This document shows positions 37,036 to 45,072 of a DNA stretch of 64,000 nt, piece by piece (within the stretch, counting starts at the first letter, position 1; every line of letters begins with the position of its first letter). Position numbers and translations under genes: made by a program. Below the pieces are notes generated by a model. The model saw only the letters and a program-made list of their open reading frames with translations, did not search any database and had not been told where the DNA came from. This DNA is from an uncultured Burkholderiales bacterium (lineage in GTDB: Bacteria; Pseudomonadota; Gammaproteobacteria; Burkholderiales; Eutrophovitaceae), in NCBI GenBank assembly GCA_951812315.1, contig CATOSA010000006.1, forward strand, positions 250,091 through 314,090, given 5' to 3'.

Positions 37036-38805
37036 GTGCTGCGACTAGCGGGTATCCGCGCCGGCCTGGAGCGGTTCACAGAATTCGCCAACATCCTCTT
37101 CTTAAAGCTGCTGAGCGAGCGCGATCCTGAGGACGGCACATGGACTGAGCTGCTGAATAAACGTGATGACGAACTACCCGACTACTTGAATGGGTTTGTC
37201 ATTAATAAGTTTAAGCGCCGCTACGACAGCGATGTATTGTCCGAAACGCAAATCAACGGGTCGGCGTTGAAGCAGATCGTTCAGGAGTTAAACCCCCTGC
37301 ACTTGCAGGGGGTAGATGAGGATTTGAAGGGTGTTGCCTTTGAGCACTTTTTGAGCCGCACCACGGCAGTCAACAACGACCTCGGCGAATACTTCACACC
37401 GCGCTCGGTAGTTCGTTTCATGGTGCAGTTGCTTAACCCGCAGTTCCGCGACACGATTTATGACCCGTTCTGCGGAACTGGCGGGTTCCTTATTGAGGCG
37501 TTCCGTCACTTGAGCCAACAAACACGTCCTTTGAGCGACGCCATTCGGATTCTGCACCATGAGTCGATATACGGCAGGGAGCTCACGACAACGGCTCGCG
37601 TGGCCAAGATGAATATGATCCTGTTTGGCGACGGGAACTCAGGAGTGGTTCAGGGCGACAGCCTGGCACTGCATCAAGAACAACCGCAGCATGATTGTGT
37701 CCTTTCCAATATCCCCTTCTCATTAGATATAGACAGCGACACACTGCGGATACTGAACGCAAACGCGAAAGACGCAGATGAGGCTTGTTTACTGCATTGC
37801 TTCAATAGCGTCAAGCGTGGCGGGAAAGGAGCAATCGTCTTGCCCGAAGGTTTGGTGGTCAATCGGGAGCATGCAGCACTTTGGGAGCGAATCTTTGCGG
37901 ATTGTCTGGTCCGCGTCATAGCCACCCTGCCAAGAGGCACTTTTGCGCCATATACAGACGCGGGAACCAACATCCTCTATTTTACGGATAAGGGCGAACG
38001 AAAAACGGACTGGTACTATCGTGTGAATATCAACGGCGATAAAGCGAAGGGTGTGACTATCGACAGCGACGAATTCCTGTTCTTTCATCGGAATATCGAC
38101 CCCCCGCTGGGGGGGGATCAATGTCCAGATGACGTTGAAGTGGTTCGTGTGAAGGATGGACGAAACCGGACATGGAGTATTGCACCGGGTAACAATATTG
38201 TTACCTTGCGTACGGTCGCCTCTATCTCCAACGGTAGCTCTATCACTGAGGCCCATGCTTCCCCGGGGCCATTCCCTGTGGTCGCTGGCGGTCGCGTATC
38301 CGCATACACACATAACAAGTCGAATGCGGACGGGGGGTGTTTTACTGTGAGTAAATCCGGTGCCTACGCAGGCTATGCCTGGTGGCACGAGTATCCGATA
38401 TGGGCATCGGATTGTATGGTGGTGCGCAGCAATGACGAGGATAAATTCGCATCGATGTATTTGTACTTGTGCTTCAAATCGCGTCAGGATGAGGTGTACG
38501 GTCGCCAGCAAGGCACAGGTCAACCACATATCTATAAGCAGCACATCAAAGAATTTCCCATCCCCGATATACCATTGTCAGAACAATGGGACTATATTAG
38601 CGAGGTGTCAGACATGATGCGTCAAAGAGTGGACGTTGAAAAGCAGGCAGATGAAGCATTAGACATGGCTGTCGCTAAAATCGGTGGGGCTTATAAAACC
38701 CAGAATACCAGAAATGCGCCTAAGATTTATGTAGCGGATTACCAAGGGGCATCGCCTAAGCAAGTGGCCAAGGCATTGCTAGGATACAAACCAGAGCGCA
38801 AGTAG
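37036..38805 (+). CDS. N6-adenine DNA methylase fused to a type I specificity domain
   Basis: The 589-residue protein starts at GTG 37036, 5 nt after the nuclease stop. It has an HsdM N-terminal helical part, then EYFTPRSVVRFM, SAM-binding motif I DPFCGTGGF (143-151), and motif IV as SNIPF (224-228), where most relatives have NPPF/Y. From about residue 377 comes a single HsdS-like target recognition domain (VASISNGSS, GGRVSAYTHNK, GTGQPHIYKQHIKEFPIP) and a C-terminal coiled segment. This is a type IIG/BcgI-like layout: modification and specificity in one chain. Two G/C-rich palindromic tracts lie inside the gene (37293-37312 and 38100-38116). Confidence 0.85.
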   Translation: MLRLAGIRAGLERFTEFANILFLKLLSERDPEDGTWTELLNKRDDELPDYLNGFVINKFKRRYDSDVLSETQINGSALKQIVQELNPLHLQGVDEDLKGVAFEHFLSRTTAVNNDLGEYFTPRSVVRFMVQLLNPQFRDTIYDPFCGTGGFLIEAFRHLSQQTRPLSDAIRILHHESIYGRELTTTARVAKMNMILFGDGNSGVVQGDSLALHQEQPQHDCVLSNIPFSLDIDSDTLRILNANAKDADEACLLHCFNSVKRGGKGAIVLPEGLVVNREHAALWERIFADCLVRVIATLPRGTFAPYTDAGTNILYFTDKGERKTDWYYRVNINGDKAKGVTIDSDEFLFFHRNIDPPLGGDQCPDDVEVVRVKDGRNRTWSIAPGNNIVTLRTVASISNGSSITEAHASPGPFPVVAGGRVSAYTHNKSNADGGCFTVSKSGAYAGYAWWHEYPIWASDCMVVRSNDEDKFASMYLYLCFKSRQDEVYGRQQGTGQPHIYKQHIKEFPIPDIPLSEQWDYISEVSDMMRQRVDVEKQADEALDMAVAKIGGAYKTQNTRNAPKIYVADYQGASPKQVAKALLGYKPERK

Positions 38806-38873
38806 TAGGGAGGCATCAACCATCGCTTCACCTATAACTATCGGTACGCTATCAACCCAAATATATAATTCCC

Positions 38874-38881
38874 AAGCGAAT
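38874..38881. repeat. Right target-site duplication AAGCGAAT
   Basis: Exact copy of 35458-35465, directly after the right terminal inverted repeat of the IS1595 element. Confidence 0.9.
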
Positions 38882-38974
38882 AGGTACAAATTGCTCCCAC
38901 GAAGCGATGTCTAAGATCTTGCTATCAAGTTGATTCGATTGGTGAACCAGTTGGACACGCGGTCGTCTTCGTGA

Positions 38975-39180
38975 AATATGCAGGCTTGTATGGTACGTCC
39001 TGCACCTGAGGGTGCCGGGGTGGAGGGACGATGCAGGCTATCTGCCGTAACCGGACAGACCGAACTAGCCATGTCCCCACTCTGTCTTTCTGAGCGTCGA
39101 TTTGGGAAGCAGCGGCAAGTGTTTACGCACCTGACCGCCGATAGAAACAAGCTAACGCGGCAAAGACAGCCCCCCTCGGC
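38975..39180 (+). ncRNA. Candidate IS110 bridge RNA region
   Basis: The 5' non-coding part of the element has several stem-loops in a row: GCAGG (38980) with CCTGC (38999), GCACC (39002) with GGTGC (39011) around a four-base loop, GCAG (39033) with CTGC (39042), and GGACA (39053) with TGTCC (39072). IS110-group elements encode a structured bridge RNA upstream of the transposase whose loops pair with target and donor DNA. The location fits. The exact ends and the binding loops are inference. Confidence 0.45.
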
Positions 39181-39272
39181 ACGTTTAAGTGTACGGCGAT
39201 ACGGGCGGCTTGAGCACGGCGTTGTCCATGTATGCAGCCGTTGTTGCCATTGGCCGTGGAAGTGGAGCTTAC

Positions 39273-40220
39273 ATGTCTGATTCACACAAGAGCATCGAAG
39301 TCATCGGCGCGGACATTAGCCAGTGCGAAATCGTTATTGCCTGGGCGCGCTCGCAGCGACCTTGCCAGCGTATTGCCAATAAGCGCGAGGCCATTGTGGT
39401 CTGGCTCAAACAACTTCCCGCAGGCTGTGTTATCGGCATGGAGGCCACGGGCCGGTTACATCAGCAGCTGGCTGATCTGGCTGCAGGACATGGACACGTC
39501 GTGTACGTCCTTAACCCCAAGCATGTAGCGTCTTACGCCAGGGGCGTGGGCCAGCGCGGCAAGACCGATCCAATGGACGCGGGCGTGATTGCCCGTTATG
39601 TCGTACCCAGCGCCTTGCAGCGCACGCTGCGTGATTTGATCAGCCAACGCGCGAGCGTCGTGCGTCATACTACGGCGCTGCGCCAGAGCATCCGGGCTAC
39701 GGGCACGCGGTCCAACCGCGCCTTAAAGCGCGCGCATCAAGGCGCCTTGAAGAGCCTGAACACGCTGCTCGCCGAGCTCAACAACGAGCTCAAACGCGTC
39801 ATTGCACACAACGATGAACTGGAGAACAAACGCAAGCAACTGCAGCGCATTCGCGGCATTGGCTTTATCAACAGCGCGGCGTTGACCCATCGCTTCGATC
39901 ACACGCCCTTTGCCAATAGCGATGCGGTGGTGGCCGCCTACGGATTGGACCCGCGCCCGAAGGATTCTGGTACTCATCAGGGCAAGCGGCGCCTGACCAA
40001 ACAGGGCAATGCGGAGGATCGGCGGCTGATCTACCTGGCTGGGCAAGCAGCGGCAAAGACAAAATTGTTCAAACCAATTTATCGCGCACTACTAGCCAGG
40101 GGCTTGGCAACCACCGAGGCCATTGTGATCCTGGCCAGAAAGCTACTGCGCATCGCCTTTGCCATCTGGACTTCAGGACAACCGTTCAAGCCTGATATGG
40201 TCGGAAAAAAACCTTGCTAA
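39273..40220 (+). CDS. IS110-family DEDD transposase
   Basis: A 315-residue recombinase with a RuvC-like N-terminal domain: Asp14 (GADIS), Glu57 (GMEATG), and Asp99 and Asp102 (KTDPMDAGVIARY) form the DEDD site. The C-terminal IS116/IS110/IS902 domain is seen from LQRIRGIGFINSAAL through AAYGLDPRPKDSGTHQGKRRLTKQG, including the conserved serine region. ATG 39273 is preceded by GGAG at 5-nt spacing. The frame is open farther upstream to 39189 but without family-like sequence. The gene appears intact. Confidence 0.92.
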   Translation: MSDSHKSIEVIGADISQCEIVIAWARSQRPCQRIANKREAIVVWLKQLPAGCVIGMEATGRLHQQLADLAAGHGHVVYVLNPKHVASYARGVGQRGKTDPMDAGVIARYVVPSALQRTLRDLISQRASVVRHTTALRQSIRATGTRSNRALKRAHQGALKSLNTLLAELNNELKRVIAHNDELENKRKQLQRIRGIGFINSAALTHRFDHTPFANSDAVVAAYGLDPRPKDSGTHQGKRRLTKQGNAEDRRLIYLAGQAAAKTKLFKPIYRALLARGLATTEAIVILARKLLRIAFAIWTSGQPFKPDMVGKKPC

Positions 40221-40232
40221 AAACCATAGGAA

Positions 40233-41093
40233 CTAGTCTTGTGATACGGGCGGCGTTACGCGACTGCCCGGTTCTGGTGGGTCCTGAGGAGGCCCGGCAA
40301 AGCATTGCGCGATTTTCATCCACGCAGTTGCGTTGCTTCCCGTTAATGTCAGGCTGGTGTCCGCAATGTTTCGCACCTGTGTCACGACCTGGCAGAATTC
40401 TACGGTACTTCCCTCAACTTGTTGATCCGAGTCTGGTTCGTTAAATTCCCAGACTGCACCGGAAGGGGCCTGCAGCCGGATATAGGGCGCCGGCTCCGGC
40501 ACGGGCAAGTTGCGATTGGTGAAGGTCCAGTCGTAGGTGCGCGCCCCGATAGCGGCAATGTGTCGCAACCGGTCGCTGTGTTGTCTTGGTACGCCAAGCA
40601 GGTCATAAATTTCCCAACCGTGGGCCCAGGTTTCCATTTGCCGGGCGGTCGTGAACATGCGCGCTTTCATGCCCGGACCGAACCATGCGAATCGTTCGCT
40701 CGGGTCGGCCGCGGCCAACTGCTCGCACATTTCAATGAACATCGAACGCCATCGGTGTAGTAGTTCGGGGCCGCTCAGCGGCTGTTCTCGGCCTTGCATG
40801 AGCCACTGGTCGGTAAAGTCGCGCAGCGAACCAGCGCTGGAAATGTCTCCTGCCAAAGCTCTGAAATCTGCCGCGCTTCGCAGGCAGGTGAGCGCCATGT
40901 AATCAGAAAAGTGAAGGTGGGCAAGCACATTCCGGACGGACCAGCTTTTGAACAGGGTCGCGTGATTCCAGTAGCTGGCGTCCATGCCGGTGAGCAATTC
41001 GTACAACTCATCGCCTTCGGCGCGTAGATCTTGTACTTGTTCGACGAGCACTTTTTGATCTTTGGGCAAAGATCGCGTATCAGCTGCACTCAT
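40233..41093 (-). CDS. TIGR03084-like / DinB-fold family protein
   Basis: A 286-residue protein with an N-terminal DinB-like four-helix domain (ELYELLTGMDASYWNHATLFKSWSVRNVLAHLHFSDYMAL) and a C-terminal part with RQMETWAHGWEIYDLLGVPRQ. These are features of the mycothiol-dependent maleylpyruvate isomerase-like group known as TIGR03084. The His-x3-Asp-like pattern may bind metal. The IS110 element lies right behind its 3' end, and the last few residues (TPPVSQD) may be encoded by sequence brought in by that insertion. The substrate is unknown. Confidence 0.7.
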   Translation of the reverse strand: MSAADTRSLPKDQKVLVEQVQDLRAEGDELYELLTGMDASYWNHATLFKSWSVRNVLAHLHFSDYMALTCLRSAADFRALAGDISSAGSLRDFTDQWLMQGREQPLSGPELLHRWRSMFIEMCEQLAAADPSERFAWFGPGMKARMFTTARQMETWAHGWEIYDLLGVPRQHSDRLRHIAAIGARTYDWTFTNRNLPVPEPAPYIRLQAPSGAVWEFNEPDSDQQVEGSTVEFCQVVTQVRNIADTSLTLTGSNATAWMKIAQCFAGPPQDPPEPGSRVTPPVSQD

Positions 41094-41185
41094 TCAACTC
41101 TCCAACGAAAATTATTCCAACGTTCAATTAACTGTGGTTTCAGATTTTGCCGGTTCAGGTCAGCAATATCGCGTCGGCACGTGCC

Positions 41186-42112
41186 CTAGAACCCAACCTT
41201 GTCACGACCCTTCAGATTGAGCATGGCGCGCGCGTCTTCGGGAGTCGCAATCTCGAGACTCAGATCTTCCAGAATGCGGCGAATTTTGCTCACCTGTTCG
41301 GCATTTGATTTCGCGAGCACACCTTTGCCGCCCCAAAGACTGTCTTCCAGGCCGACACGCACGTTGCCACCCATCACGGCTGATTGAACAGCGACATACA
41401 TCTGGCTGCGGCCTCCGCCGAGAACCGACCACAGGTACTGGTCGCCGAACAATCGATCGGCGGTACGCTTCATATGTATGACATCCTCCGGATGCGGGCC
41501 GATGCCGCCGCGAATTCCGAATACGGACTGGATCAGAAGCGGTGGTTTGATGAAACCGCGATCGAGAAAGTGTGCTGCCGTGTACAGATGCCCGATGTCA
41601 TAGCATTCGATTTCAAAACGGGTATTGTTGTTTCCGCACGACTCAAGGATGTGGGCAATGTCCTTGAACGTGTTCTTGAAAATCCGGTCGTCCGAAGTTT
41701 CAAGGTACGGTTTTTCCCAGTCGTACTTGAAATCCTTGAAGCGGTCGAGCATCTCGTACAGCCCGAAATTCATCGATCCCATATTTAGGGAAGCCACCTC
41801 GGGCTTGAGCTGTAGGGCCGGTTGCAAGCGTTCTTCGACGCCCATTGTCGGTGCGCCGCCGGTGGTCAGATTAATGACTACATCGCTTTTGGCGGCGATC
41901 GCTGGCAGAAATTTCATGAACATCTTTGGGTCCTGCGTTGGTTTCCCGTCCTTCGGGTTGCGTGCATGCAAGTGCACAATCGCAGCGCCAGCTTCCGCGG
42001 CACCTATCGCGGCATCGGCAATTTCCTCCGGAGTGACCGGAAGATGAGGCGACATCGATGGGGTGTGAATCGCGCCGGTCACAGCGCAGGTAATGATGAC
42101 TTTGTTTGCCAC
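41186..42112 (-). CDS. Beta-keto acid cleavage enzyme (BKACE, DUF849)
   Basis: A 308-residue TIM-barrel enzyme related to 3-keto-5-aminohexanoate cleavage protein (Kce), which exchanges a beta-keto acid with acetyl-CoA. The zinc ligands His47 and His49 lie in IVHLHARNP. Other family marks are NLTTGGAPTMGVEERLQP, VFGIRGGIGPHPEDV and GGNVRVGLEDSLWGGKG. Together with a relative of L-carnitine dehydrogenase directly upstream, dehydrocarnitine is a plausible substrate (inference). Confidence 0.88.
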   Translation of the reverse strand: MANKVIITCAVTGAIHTPSMSPHLPVTPEEIADAAIGAAEAGAAIVHLHARNPKDGKPTQDPKMFMKFLPAIAAKSDVVINLTTGGAPTMGVEERLQPALQLKPEVASLNMGSMNFGLYEMLDRFKDFKYDWEKPYLETSDDRIFKNTFKDIAHILESCGNNNTRFEIECYDIGHLYTAAHFLDRGFIKPPLLIQSVFGIRGGIGPHPEDVIHMKRTADRLFGDQYLWSVLGGGRSQMYVAVQSAVMGGNVRVGLEDSLWGGKGVLAKSNAEQVSKIRRILEDLSLEIATPEDARAMLNLKGRDKVGF

Positions 42113-42195
42113 TTTTTCCTCCCTTGTACTTTGCTTGTTCCTGAATTTGCGTTTGTCGTAATAGTCGATTCCGAACTGTATACGATCGAATTCGT

Positions 42196-42742
42196 TCAGT
42201 CGTCCTGCTTGTTCATCTCACGTTTGTGTGCAACCAGCGCCATCAGGCGGCGGTCGCGCCACGCTTCGCGTTGCGCATGTTTCTCATGCGGCATTCGCTC
42301 ACGCCGTTGCGTCTCGATACGCGAAATCAATTCGTCATCCCAAGGCTTGTACTCGACCCCCTGCATCATTTGATGGTAAGGGGGGCCGAAAATTGCGGCG
42401 TAATCACTGATGCCACCGGGTGCGTTGAGATCGATCGTTTCGAATGGTCCCATGAATGCCCAGCGTAATCCCAGGCCGTCACGTATCGTCTTGTCGACAT
42501 CGTCTACAGACTGCCTCTTCAAGCGATGCAGCGGCGGATATGCGCTTGACGATATCCGCCGGCATGCCTTCGATCAGCCCGGCGTTTTTCAGCTCAACCA
42601 GCCCTTCTTCTATCAGGCCAATTGCGCGGTCCACTGCACCTGAGGCAACGTCGTACATCTTGACCGGGTGGCCAGCCCGGGCGAATACCATGGCCCAGGC
42701 GCGGCCAATCAGGCCCGAGCCGATGATTGCTATGTTTTCCAT
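42196..42742 (-). pseudogene. 3-hydroxyacyl-CoA / L-carnitine dehydrogenase, internally deleted
   Basis: The N-terminal Rossmann part reads MENIAIIGSGLIGRAWAMVFARAG to SLEEAV (about 80 residues from ATG 42742). The C-terminal domain follows in another frame as SVDDVDKTIRDGLGLRWAFMGPFETIDLNAPGGISDY to 42196. About 120 residues of the usual 310-residue lambda-crystallin/carnitine dehydrogenase type protein are missing at a junction near 42515-42525, and the two parts are out of frame. It sits between the BKACE and SDR genes in the same direction. Confidence 0.85.
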
Positions 42743-42851
42743 TGTCTCGATACTCCAGGATGTTCGAATTGATCTAGTGAATTGCAGTGAGAGCGGTCGT
42801 GGTGTGCATGGCGGCGCAAATGTCAGAGTGCGGCATTCAAATGCCGTTGCG

Positions 42852-43628
42852 TCAACCAAGCATTTCGACGCCGGCGCAGACGGATATGGCTTGCCCGGTA
42901 ATTGTCGCGCCCGCCGGGGATGCCAGATACAACGCCATGTTTGCAATGTCATAAGGACTGACCATTTCATTCATGGACGTGTACTCCAGTGTGATTTTGC
43001 GTTGTTCTTCAACACTGTTGCCGACGGCCTTGGCTTTTTTCTCAATGACCTTGTCCTGGCGCTCGCCCTCGACGATGCCTGGCTGAATCGCATTGACCCT
43101 GATTTTGTCGGCGCCGACTTCCATCGACAGGCTCTTGGTGAAACCGACAACGCCCCATTTTGCAGCGGCATAAGGCGTTCGGTATGGGAATCCAAGCCGT
43201 CCGGCAGACGATGACATGTTGATGATCGAGCCGCCACCGGCCGACTTCAGCATCGGGACGGCCAGTCGCGTGCAATAGAACATTCCGTTGACGTCTACCG
43301 CAATACACCTCTCCCATTCCTTGATGTCAATGTCTTCGACTTTACCTGTTGGCCCGGCGATGCCAGCATTGTTGATCATGCAGTCGAGCCCGCCGAGGAT
43401 GGACTTCGCGTCTGCAAACAACTGGTCGACCTCTAACAGGCTTGAAACGTCGGCGACGCTTGCGGTCACACCGGGAAATGCCTTGACAGTGTCGTCAATC
43501 GACGATTGAACGACATCGCAAATGTGTACGCGTGCACCGGCTTTGTGAAACACGTCGGTCATTGCGCGCCCGATACCAGCGCCTCCGGCAGTGATCAGAA
43601 CCCTCATCCCTTTTATTGACGTGTTCAT
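42852..43628 (-). CDS. Short-chain dehydrogenase/reductase
   Basis: A 258-residue NAD(P)-dependent SDR. The cofactor motif is TAGGAGIGRA (13-22), followed by NNAGIAGPTG. The catalytic triad is in NMSSSAGRLGFPYRTPYAAAK with Tyr-x3-Lys. IRVNAIQPGIVEGER follows. The loop before the C-terminus (QRKITLEYTSMNEMVSP) is longer than in FabG. It leads the 43.6-40.2 kb minus-strand cluster, so oxidation of a hydroxy acid in the same pathway is likely. Confidence 0.87.
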   Translation of the reverse strand: MNTSIKGMRVLITAGGAGIGRAMTDVFHKAGARVHICDVVQSSIDDTVKAFPGVTASVADVSSLLEVDQLFADAKSILGGLDCMINNAGIAGPTGKVEDIDIKEWERCIAVDVNGMFYCTRLAVPMLKSAGGGSIINMSSSAGRLGFPYRTPYAAAKWGVVGFTKSLSMEVGADKIRVNAIQPGIVEGERQDKVIEKKAKAVGNSVEEQRKITLEYTSMNEMVSPYDIANMALYLASPAGATITGQAISVCAGVEMLG

Positions 43629-43918
43629 TTTTATGCCTTGTGAAAATTAGCGAAAACCACAAATCTCCTTCTTGCAGCTCCGGATCAGCTGAAGCGCTAT
43701 CGCCGGAACTTGGTAACAGCTGCACTGACGAAGAATATCGGCCTTTTTTCGCGAAAGCGGAGCAGAGTCCGGAAATGTTGGCCGGCGACGAGAGACAGGC
43801 CAGCGAACGCTTGCCCGCAATGCCAAGTTTTGCAGCACGTGATTATACCGCCCGCTTTTGCAGCACTATTGCCGCAATGAAATGTCACCGAAGTGCCATC
43901 ATTCGATAGAATCATACG

Positions 43919-44614
43919 GTGATTCCGTCATCCCAGTCGCTCAAGATTCTCGCCATTGAAACGTCTACCGATCTGTGCTCGGTAGCGCTGCGATTCGGGG
44001 GACAGACGGTGTCTTCGGATACACTGGCTGGCCAGAAACACTCCGAATTGCTATTACCAATGGTTCATCAGCTGCTGGATGCGGCCTTCCTGCAGGTTGG
44101 TGACCTTGATGCGGTGGCTTTCGGGGCTGGCCCCGGGTCGTTTACGGGCTTGCGCATTGGTTGTGGCGTGGTTCAGGGTCTCGCCTTTGCAGCGGATTGT
44201 CCGGTCGTGCCGGTTGGATCGCTGGAAGCTATCGCCCAGGCTAGTGGTGGCCAGCGGGTCGTTGTGTGCACTGACGCGCGCATGGGACAGATTTATCACG
44301 GCGCGTACGAGCGCAATACCGAGGGGTGGACGGTTGTTCAACCGCCAAGCCTGTGTGATCCGGATCGTTTGCCGGAACTGCCCGGCGCCGGCTGGCTCGG
44401 TTGCGGCAGCGGTTTCGAGCGTTATCCCGAAGGTCTGGTCGCGCAGTACCAGCCAGAGCAAGTCACGGTGAAAACCGGAATTGTCACGCGTGCCAGTGAT
44501 ATCGCATGGCTGGGAGAGCAGTATCTTTATGCCGGCCATGGCGTGTCTTGCATGGAGGCAGTGCCGGTCTACGTACGTGACAAGGTGGCATTGACGATGA
44601 AAGAGCAACGATGA
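43919..44614 (+). CDS. tsaB: tRNA t6A biosynthesis protein TsaB
   Basis: A 231-residue ASKHA-fold partner of TsaD in making N6-threonylcarbamoyladenosine at tRNA position 37. The N-terminal ILAIETSTDLCSVAL and the GAGPGSFTGLRIG motif are diagnostic. The start is GTG 43919; no ATG lies near. It overlaps rimI (ATGA at 44611), the usual gammaproteobacterial pairing. A 290-bp gap upstream, shared with the divergent SDR gene, shows no clear promoter. Confidence 0.93.
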   Translation: MIPSSQSLKILAIETSTDLCSVALRFGGQTVSSDTLAGQKHSELLLPMVHQLLDAAFLQVGDLDAVAFGAGPGSFTGLRIGCGVVQGLAFAADCPVVPVGSLEAIAQASGGQRVVVCTDARMGQIYHGAYERNTEGWTVVQPPSLCDPDRLPELPGAGWLGCGSGFERYPEGLVAQYQPEQVTVKTGIVTRASDIAWLGEQYLYAGHGVSCMEAVPVYVRDKVALTMKEQR

Positions 44615-45072
44615 GTGCGCTTGCGGATATTGTGCCGCACGTGCGTGCCATGGGGGAGGTCGATTTGCGCCCTGTGCTTGCGATCGAGACGGCGATTTAC
44701 ACGCATCCCTGGACGCATGGAAATTTTCTGGATTCGATCCGGTCCGGTTACGACTGCAGGGTCATGGAACTGGCAGGTGAACTCGTCGGGTATGGCGTAC
44801 AGATGATCGGCGTGCGTGAAGCGCACCTGCTAAATCTCAGCGTCGCGGCAAGTTGGCAGGGCAATGGCTATGGACGATCGTTATTGATGCATTTCCTCGA
44901 GGTTGCGCGCCAGTCTGATGTGCTGCAGATGTTTCTGGAAGTGCGTCCATCCAACAAGGTCGGTCGTCATCTGTATGCGAGCATGGGGTTTTACGAGATT
45001 GCGGTACGCGACGGATATTATCCTGCGCCACACGGGCGTGAAGATGCAATTCTTCTGGCTTTGACTCTGTGA
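44611..45072 (+). CDS. rimI: Ribosomal protein S18 alanine N-acetyltransferase RimI
   Basis: A GNAT enzyme of 153 residues. The acetyl-CoA loop is NLSVAASWQGNGYGRSLL, and EVRPSNKVGRHLYASMGFYEIAVRDGYYP is typical of RimI. Coupled to tsaB upstream and to the uracil-DNA glycosylase gene downstream by 4-nt overlaps. Confidence 0.92.
   Translation: MSALADIVPHVRAMGEVDLRPVLAIETAIYTHPWTHGNFLDSIRSGYDCRVMELAGELVGYGVQMIGVREAHLLNLSVAASWQGNGYGRSLLMHFLEVARQSDVLQMFLEVRPSNKVGRHLYASMGFYEIAVRDGYYPAPHGREDAILLALTL

Larger units (their letters stand above)
35466..38873 (+). mobile_element. IS1595-family element carrying a restriction-modification passenger
   Basis: A 3408-bp element bounded by 25-bp inverted repeats (35466-35490 and 38849-38873) that start GGGAATTATATATTTGGGTT and differ at one position. 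The 8-bp AAGCGAAT duplication flanks it on both sides. It contains a frameshifted IS1595/ISXO2-like transposase and, in the same direction, a nuclease-domain gene and an N6-adenine methylase-specificity fusion. Perfect ends and target duplication show it moved as one unit, so the methylase genes are true passengers rather than neighbours. Confidence 0.9.
38940..40232 (+). mobile_element. IS110-family insertion sequence (ends approximate)
   Basis: An IS110-type element inferred from its transposase at 39273-40220, a long non-coding stretch before it, and a short one after it. Elements of this family have no strong terminal inverted repeats and usually no target duplication, so both ends are only estimates: the left somewhere between 38882 and 38975, the right within about 40 bp of the transposase stop. 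Confidence 0.6.

Noticed and set aside
42742-42970. N-terminal extension of the truncated dehydrogenase frame
   Set aside because: The sequence before MENIAIIGSG overlaps the SDR gene's 3' end antisense-like and has no family similarity; the Rossmann start fixes the true N-terminus.
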